DNA from: JBNJEM01 sp051745935 | Lineage (GTDB): Bacteria; Planctomycetota; Planctomycetia; Pirellulales; Pirellulaceae | Direction of reading: 5' to 3' | Length of the DNA stretch: 9,793 bases | NCBI GenBank assembly: GCA_051745935.1 | Contig: JBNJEM010000276.1 | Location: 1 to 9,793, forward strand | Part shown: one piece after another, positions 5,641-9,793 of the stretch | How positions within the stretch are numbered: the first letter of the stretch is position 1 | Layout of the letters: every line of letters begins with the position of its first letter | Position numbers and translations under genes: made by a program | Notes under the pieces: model-generated | Database searches by the model: none | What the model was told of the DNA's origin: nothing | Seen by the model: the letters and a program-made list of their open reading frames with translations, nothing else

Positions 5641-8316
5641 ATGAATCCAGATCGCCATGATGAAACAGCCGCCGATGCAATCGAGTCTCGTGAGTGGATT
5701 GAATCGCTGGACGAGGTGCTGCAGCGCCGTGGCAGTGACCGGGCCCGTGAGTTGTTGCGGGAACTCTCGGTGCGAGCGTACAGCCAGGGTGTGCGGATCC
5801 CGTTCACGGCCAACACGCCCTATATCAATACCATTCCCGCTTCCGAACAACCCGTCTACCCGGGGCATCATGAGTTGGAGACCCGCATCAGCAACATCAT
5901 CCGCTGGAACGCCATGGCGATGGTGGTGCGAGCCAACCGCGAGGAAGCGGGAATTGGCGGGCATATCTCGAGTTATGCGTCGGCTGCCACCTTGTATGAG
6001 GTCGGGTTCAACCACTTCTTTCGCGGCCGCACCGAAACCGACCCGGGCGATCTCGTGTACTACCAAGGCCATGCCTCGCCGGGGATTTATGCGCGGGCGT
6101 TCCTGGAGGGCCGGTTGCCGATGGAACAAATCGACAACTTTCGCCACGAACTCCACGATAAACCAGGGCTTTCCTCGTACCCTCACCCCTGGTTGATGCC
6201 GGAGTTTTGGCAGTTTCCAACGGTCTCGATGGGGCTGGGTCCGATCATGGCCATTTATCAAGCCCGGTTCATGCGCTACCTGGAGGATCGGGGTCTAAAG
6301 GAGCCCTCCGACCACAAGGTGTGGGCATTCTTGGGAGACGGAGAAACTGACGAACCGGAGAGTTTGGGCGCGATTGCTTTAGCGTCTCGCGAAAACCTCG
6401 ACAATCTGATTTTCGTCGTGAACTGCAATCTCCAACGCCTCGACGGACCGGTGCGGGGCAACGGCAAAGTGATCCAGGAACTCGAGGCGGCCTTTCGCGG
6501 TGTGGGCTGGAATGTCATCAAGGTGATCTGGGGCGGGGACTGGGATCGATTGCTGGAAAAGGATCGTGACGGTGTGCTGGTCAACCGCATGGAAGAAGTG
6601 GTGGACGGCCAGTACCAGAAATACGTGGTCGAAGACGGAGGCTACTTTCGGCGCGACTTCTTCGGTCGCGACCCGCGTCTGCTGGAGTTGGTCAAGAGCT
6701 TCTCGGACGAACAGCTGAAGAATCTGCGGCGCGGGGGACACGACGCGGAAAAGGTGTATGCCGCGTATCAACAGGCGGTGAGCCACCGTGGAGCCCCCAC
6801 CGTGATCCTGGCCAAGACGGTCAAGGGGTACGGGCTGGGACAAGGGGGGGAAGGCAAGAACATCACGCATCAGCAGAAAAAACTGAACGAAGAAGAACTG
6901 CTCGCTTTCCGGACCCGATTTCATATCCCCATCTCGGACGACCAAGTCAATGATGTGCCGTTCTACCAGCTTCCCCCGGACGGTCCCGAAGCCGCGTATC
7001 TCCGGGAGCGTCAAGCAAAGCTGGGAGGCGAGACGCCCAGCCGCTCCCCCATTCGGGGCGCGCTCGGCATGCCCGACATGAAGCTTTTCGACGAGTTTCT
7101 CAAAGGGACCGGTGACCGGGCCGTCTCCACCACCATGGCGTTCGTGCGCATGCTCTCGAAGCTCTTGAAGGACAAGAACGTCGGGCGGTTGATCGTGCCG
7201 ATTGTGCCCGATGAGGCTCGCACGTTTGGCATGGAAGCTTTGTTCAGACAATGTGGCATCTACTCGCACGTGGGACAGCTTTACGAGCCGGTCGATAAGG
7301 AAAACCTGCTCTACTACAAGGAAGCCCAGGACGGACAGATTCTCGAAGAGGGCATCACCGAGGCAGGATCTCTCAGCAGCTTCCTGGCCGCGGGCACGGC
7401 CTATTCCACGTATGGCATCAACACCATCCCGTTTTTCATCTTCTACTCCATGTTCGGCATGCAGCGGGTCGGCGACCTCGTGTGGGCGGCGGGCGATAGC
7501 CGGTGCAAGGGATTCTTGTTGGGCGCCACGTCGGGGCGCACGACACTGGCGGGCGAAGGCTTGCAGCACCAGGACGGCCACAGCCACCTGCTGGCACTGT
7601 CGGTGCCGAACCTGTTGGCGTACGACCCCGCCTACGCCTACGAGGTGGCGGTCATCATTAGCGACGGCATTCGGCGGATGTATGAAGCGGGTGAAGATGT
7701 CTTTTATTACTTGACGCTCTTGAATGAAAACTATCCGCAACCGCAAATGCCGGAAAACGCCCGGGAAGGCATTCTCAAAGGGATGTATCGGCTGCGGCGG
7801 TCGAACCTTTCCGAAGACAGGCCGCGCGTGCGGCTTCTCGGTAGCGGTTCGATTCTGAATGAGAGCCTAAAGGCGGCGGAACTGTTGGAAGAACAGTTTG
7901 ATATTGGGGCGGACGTGTGGTCGGTGACCAGCTATAAGCAGTTGCATCGAGACGCCGAGGAAGTGGCTCGCTGGAACCTGCTCCATTGCGACAAGCCGCC
8001 GCGAGTGCCCTACGTGAGCGAGTGCCTGCAGGATGCCACCGGACCGTGTGTCGCCGCCAGTGACTATGTGAAGGCGCTGCCAGCGATAATCTCCCGGTGG
8101 GTTCCGCATCCGTTTGCGATTTTGGGAACCGATGGCTTTGGGCGAAGTGATGGGCGTGAAGCTCTGCGCGATTTCTTCGAGGTCGATGCCGCTCATATCG
8201 CGCTCGCCGCCATCTCAACTTTGGCCGCGGAAGGACAACTTGAACAAGAAACCGCGGCCCGCGCCGCCGGCGAGCTGGGGGTGGATTGCGACAAGCCCGA
8301 TCCTTGGCTTTCCTAA
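5641..8316 (+). CDS. aceE: Pyruvate dehydrogenase E1 component, homodimeric type
   Basis: This cytoplasmic enzyme uses thiamine diphosphate to decarboxylate pyruvate and reductively acetylates the lipoyl arm of E2. At 891 residues it is close to the E. coli enzyme (887) and aligns with it throughout. Visible features are GGHISSYASAATLYEVGFNHFF (H108), YYQGHASPGIYARAFLEGR (H144), the ThDP/Mg motif GDGETDEPES (232-241, D233) ending in NCNLQRLDGPVRGN (N261, N263), the mobile-loop region KGYGLGQGGEGKNITHQ (H410), ILEEGITEAG (E569/E570, the catalytic glutamate region) and GEGLQHQDGHSH (H643). All expected catalytic residues are present. The start has a strong ribosome site. aceF follows 108 bases downstream on the same strand, so the two are probably co-transcribed. 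A long ORF on the opposite strand (6379-7746) is a codon-bias shadow. This is the alpha2-type E1, not the E1-alpha/E1-beta pair of Gram-positives and mitochondria. Confidence 0.98.
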   Translation: MNPDRHDETAADAIESREWIESLDEVLQRRGSDRARELLRELSVRAYSQGVRIPFTANTPYINTIPASEQPVYPGHHELETRISNIIRWNAMAMVVRANREEAGIGGHISSYASAATLYEVGFNHFFRGRTETDPGDLVYYQGHASPGIYARAFLEGRLPMEQIDNFRHELHDKPGLSSYPHPWLMPEFWQFPTVSMGLGPIMAIYQARFMRYLEDRGLKEPSDHKVWAFLGDGETDEPESLGAIALASRENLDNLIFVVNCNLQRLDGPVRGNGKVIQELEAAFRGVGWNVIKVIWGGDWDRLLEKDRDGVLVNRMEEVVDGQYQKYVVEDGGYFRRDFFGRDPRLLELVKSFSDEQLKNLRRGGHDAEKVYAAYQQAVSHRGAPTVILAKTVKGYGLGQGGEGKNITHQQKKLNEEELLAFRTRFHIPISDDQVNDVPFYQLPPDGPEAAYLRERQAKLGGETPSRSPIRGALGMPDMKLFDEFLKGTGDRAVSTTMAFVRMLSKLLKDKNVGRLIVPIVPDEARTFGMEALFRQCGIYSHVGQLYEPVDKENLLYYKEAQDGQILEEGITEAGSLSSFLAAGTAYSTYGINTIPFFIFYSMFGMQRVGDLVWAAGDSRCKGFLLGATSGRTTLAGEGLQHQDGHSHLLALSVPNLLAYDPAYAYEVAVIISDGIRRMYEAGEDVFYYLTLLNENYPQPQMPENAREGILKGMYRLRRSNLSEDRPRVRLLGSGSILNESLKAAELLEEQFDIGADVWSVTSYKQLHRDAEEVARWNLLHCDKPPRVPYVSECLQDATGPCVAASDYVKALPAIISRWVPHPFAILGTDGFGRSDGREALRDFFEVDAAHIALAAISTLAAEGQLEQETAARAAGELGVDCDKPDPWLS

Positions 8317-8424
8317 CTCATGTACCGGATCGTGTGGAAAGTAAGAATCAGTCCGTTCCCGTGGGTCGCTATCTTGATCAAAAAGCCAACGATCCTTGAC
8401 ACCACCTAGCACAGAGGTTTTTTC
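8317..8424 (+). other. aceE-aceF spacer
   Basis: The 108-base spacer shows no strong hairpin and no gene. TTGACA (8397-8402) resembles a -35 box, but it lies too near the aceF start and no -10 box follows at the right distance, so read-through from aceE is the simpler view. Confidence 0.5.
8413..8417 (+). promoter_or_regulatory. Ribosome binding site of aceF
   Basis: AGAGG lies seven bases before the ATG at 8425, followed by a T-rich stretch. It supports this start, which places the lipoyl domain directly at the N-terminus. Confidence 0.7.
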
Positions 8425-9750
8425 ATGGCAACTGAATTCAAACTGCCGGAACTGGGCGAAAACATCGAAACCATCCAGGTGGCCAGTGTGCTCGTCAAGG
8501 AAGGAGACACGGTCGCCGCCGGTCAAGCTGTCCTGGAAGTGGAAACCGACAAGGCCTCTCTCGAGGTGCCATGTCCGTACAATGGCATCGTGAAAAGCAT
8601 TGAAGTAAAAGAGGGCGAGGATACCTCGGTCGGCCAGACGGTCATGACCATCGAATCCGAGGAACAGGCAAAGACGGAAGAGCCGGAAACGGCGGCGCCC
8701 CAAGCCGAGCAGGCGACGGAGGCGGAATCACGGCCAGAGTCGCGGCCATCGCCCCCGCCCGCTCAAGAGGAGCCCTCTCTTGAACCTGGCGAGGCGGCGC
8801 CGCCGAAAACCGAAGCCGCGCCACCACCACCGCCCCCGAGCCGGACCTCGGCCACGCCGGTTCCCGCCGCCCCCTCGGTGCGGCGGTTCGCGCGGGAGAT
8901 CGGCGTCGAGATCGGTGATGTGCCCGGCAGTGGCCCGGAGGGGCGGGTGTCGATCGAGGACGTGAAGGCCCATGCCAAGCGGATGAATCGCGAGCGTCCC
9001 GCGGCCGCAACCCCCGCCGTTTCCGCTCCACCGTTACCTGATTTCGAGCAATGGGGGGCTGTCGATCGGCAGCGGATGAGCGGGATCCGCCGCAAGACGG
9101 CCGAGCACCTGAGCATGAGTTGGCGCATGATCCCCCATGTCACGGTGCACGACACCGCCGACATCACGCAACTCGAACCCCTGCGGAAACAATACGCCGA
9201 TCGTGCTCAAAAAGCGGGCGGCAAGCTGACCATGGCCGTGATGGTCTGCAAAGTGGTCGCGGCGGCACTCAAAGTGTTTCCCAAATTGAACGCCTCTGTC
9301 GACATGGACAAGCGCGAGGTCGTGTACAAGAAATATGTCAATCTGGGGGTCGCGGTGAGTACCGATCGCGGGTTGCTCGTCCCCGTGATTCGTGATGCGG
9401 ACCAGAAAAACATGGTGCAAATGGCGGCCGAGATTTCACGAATTGCTCAGAAAGCGCGTGAAGGCAGCCTGGACGTGTCCGACATGCAGGGCGGTACGTT
9501 CACGGTCACCAATCTCGGACGCTTTGGTGGCGGCTATTTCACCCCCGTCATCAATTATCCCGAAGTCGCGATCCTGGGGATGGGACGCGCCTATCCGCAA
9601 GCCGGCGTGAACGGCGGGGTTGACCGTACCGTCCTGCCCCTCTCACTCTCCTTTGATCATCGAGTGATCGATGGCGCCGATGGCGCGAAATTCCTGGGAT
9701 GGATGACCGAAGCCATTCAACAACCATTGATCCTGGCCCTCGAGGGCTGA
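8425..9750 (+). CDS. aceF: Pyruvate dehydrogenase E2, dihydrolipoamide acetyltransferase
   Basis: E2 is the core of the complex: its lipoyl arm takes the acetyl group from E1 and its catalytic domain transfers it to CoA. Residues 1-78 form one lipoyl domain, with the lipoylated lysine K43 in VETDKASLEVP. Residues 79-148 are a Pro/Ala/Glu-rich flexible linker with a run of six prolines. Residues 149-185 are the peripheral subunit-binding domain (SVRRFAREIGVEIGDVPGSG...GRVSIEDV) that docks E1 or E3. A second short linker leads to the acetyltransferase domain (about 213-441), ending with the active-site motif DHRVIDGADG (H412, D416). At 441 residues with one lipoyl domain it is shorter than E. 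coli AceF, which has three, and similar to many single-lipoyl bacterial E2s. The adjacent AceE-type E1 identifies the substrate as pyruvate over 2-oxoglutarate or branched-chain acids. E3 may be encoded beyond the right edge; nothing else starts in the last 43 bases. Confidence 0.96.
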   Translation: MATEFKLPELGENIETIQVASVLVKEGDTVAAGQAVLEVETDKASLEVPCPYNGIVKSIEVKEGEDTSVGQTVMTIESEEQAKTEEPETAAPQAEQATEAESRPESRPSPPPAQEEPSLEPGEAAPPKTEAAPPPPPPSRTSATPVPAAPSVRRFAREIGVEIGDVPGSGPEGRVSIEDVKAHAKRMNRERPAAATPAVSAPPLPDFEQWGAVDRQRMSGIRRKTAEHLSMSWRMIPHVTVHDTADITQLEPLRKQYADRAQKAGGKLTMAVMVCKVVAAALKVFPKLNASVDMDKREVVYKKYVNLGVAVSTDRGLLVPVIRDADQKNMVQMAAEISRIAQKAREGSLDVSDMQGGTFTVTNLGRFGGGYFTPVINYPEVAILGMGRAYPQAGVNGGVDRTVLPLSLSFDHRVIDGADGAKFLGWMTEAIQQPLILALEG

Positions 9751-9793
9751 TGCGATGGACTCGATTTGTTACGTCTACACGTGAATATACCGG

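Noticed and set aside
6379..7746. Long open frame (455 codons) on the minus strand opposite aceE
   Set aside because: It lies wholly inside aceE, has no recognisable domain, and is expected from GC-rich codon bias on the opposite strand of a well-supported gene.
8397..8402. TTGACA as a separate aceF promoter
   Set aside because: No -10 box follows at 16-18 bases, and the aceF start is only 23 bases away.

Overview
The window looks like a chromosomal segment from a planctomycete, probably Pirellulaceae-like. Four signs point there. A minus-strand protein opens with the segment DYGWQPLPDGQLEYIVQIEP, which I recognise from uncharacterised planctomycete proteins. There is an exported iduronate-2-sulfatase-type sulfatase of a kind greatly expanded in planctomycetes. 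The gaps between genes are long (0.3 to 1.1 kb) and filled with short-period tandem repeats and palindromic elements. The sequence is moderately GC-rich. The assignment rests on recognition, not on a search.

Layout from left to right. Positions 51-240 hold a diverged copy of a dispersed intergenic repeat that runs directly into a small HNH nuclease gene (206-604, +), which seems to lack its normal N-terminus. A short gap (605-904) carries a 32-bp tandem repeat. A low-complexity, membrane-anchored, planctomycete-type protein of unknown function follows on the minus strand (905-2302), with a recent 150-bp in-frame internal duplication. The next gap (2303-3110) contains 14-bp, 7-bp and 9-bp period repeats and the second copy of the dispersed repeat (2841-3030). 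A complete secreted sulfatase lies on the minus strand (3111-4526).

The 1.1-kb divergent gap (4527-5640) holds a MITE-like palindromic element (about 4833-5033), paired hairpins, and 12-bp and 13-bp tandem repeats. Two intact plus-strand genes then encode the pyruvate dehydrogenase E1 (aceE, 5641-8316) and the dihydrolipoyl acetyltransferase E2 (aceF, 8425-9750).

aceE and aceF form the one clear functional unit: E1 decarboxylates pyruvate and passes the acetyl group to the lipoyl domain of E2, which makes acetyl-CoA. The E3 gene (dihydrolipoamide dehydrogenase) is not in the window. The sulfatase, the unknown membrane protein and the HNH gene show no evident link to this operon or to each other. 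I see no tRNA, rRNA, CRISPR array, phage genes or transposase, and no convincing new multi-gene system. The unusual content is the dense and varied intergenic repeats and what they appear to have done to the HNH gene.
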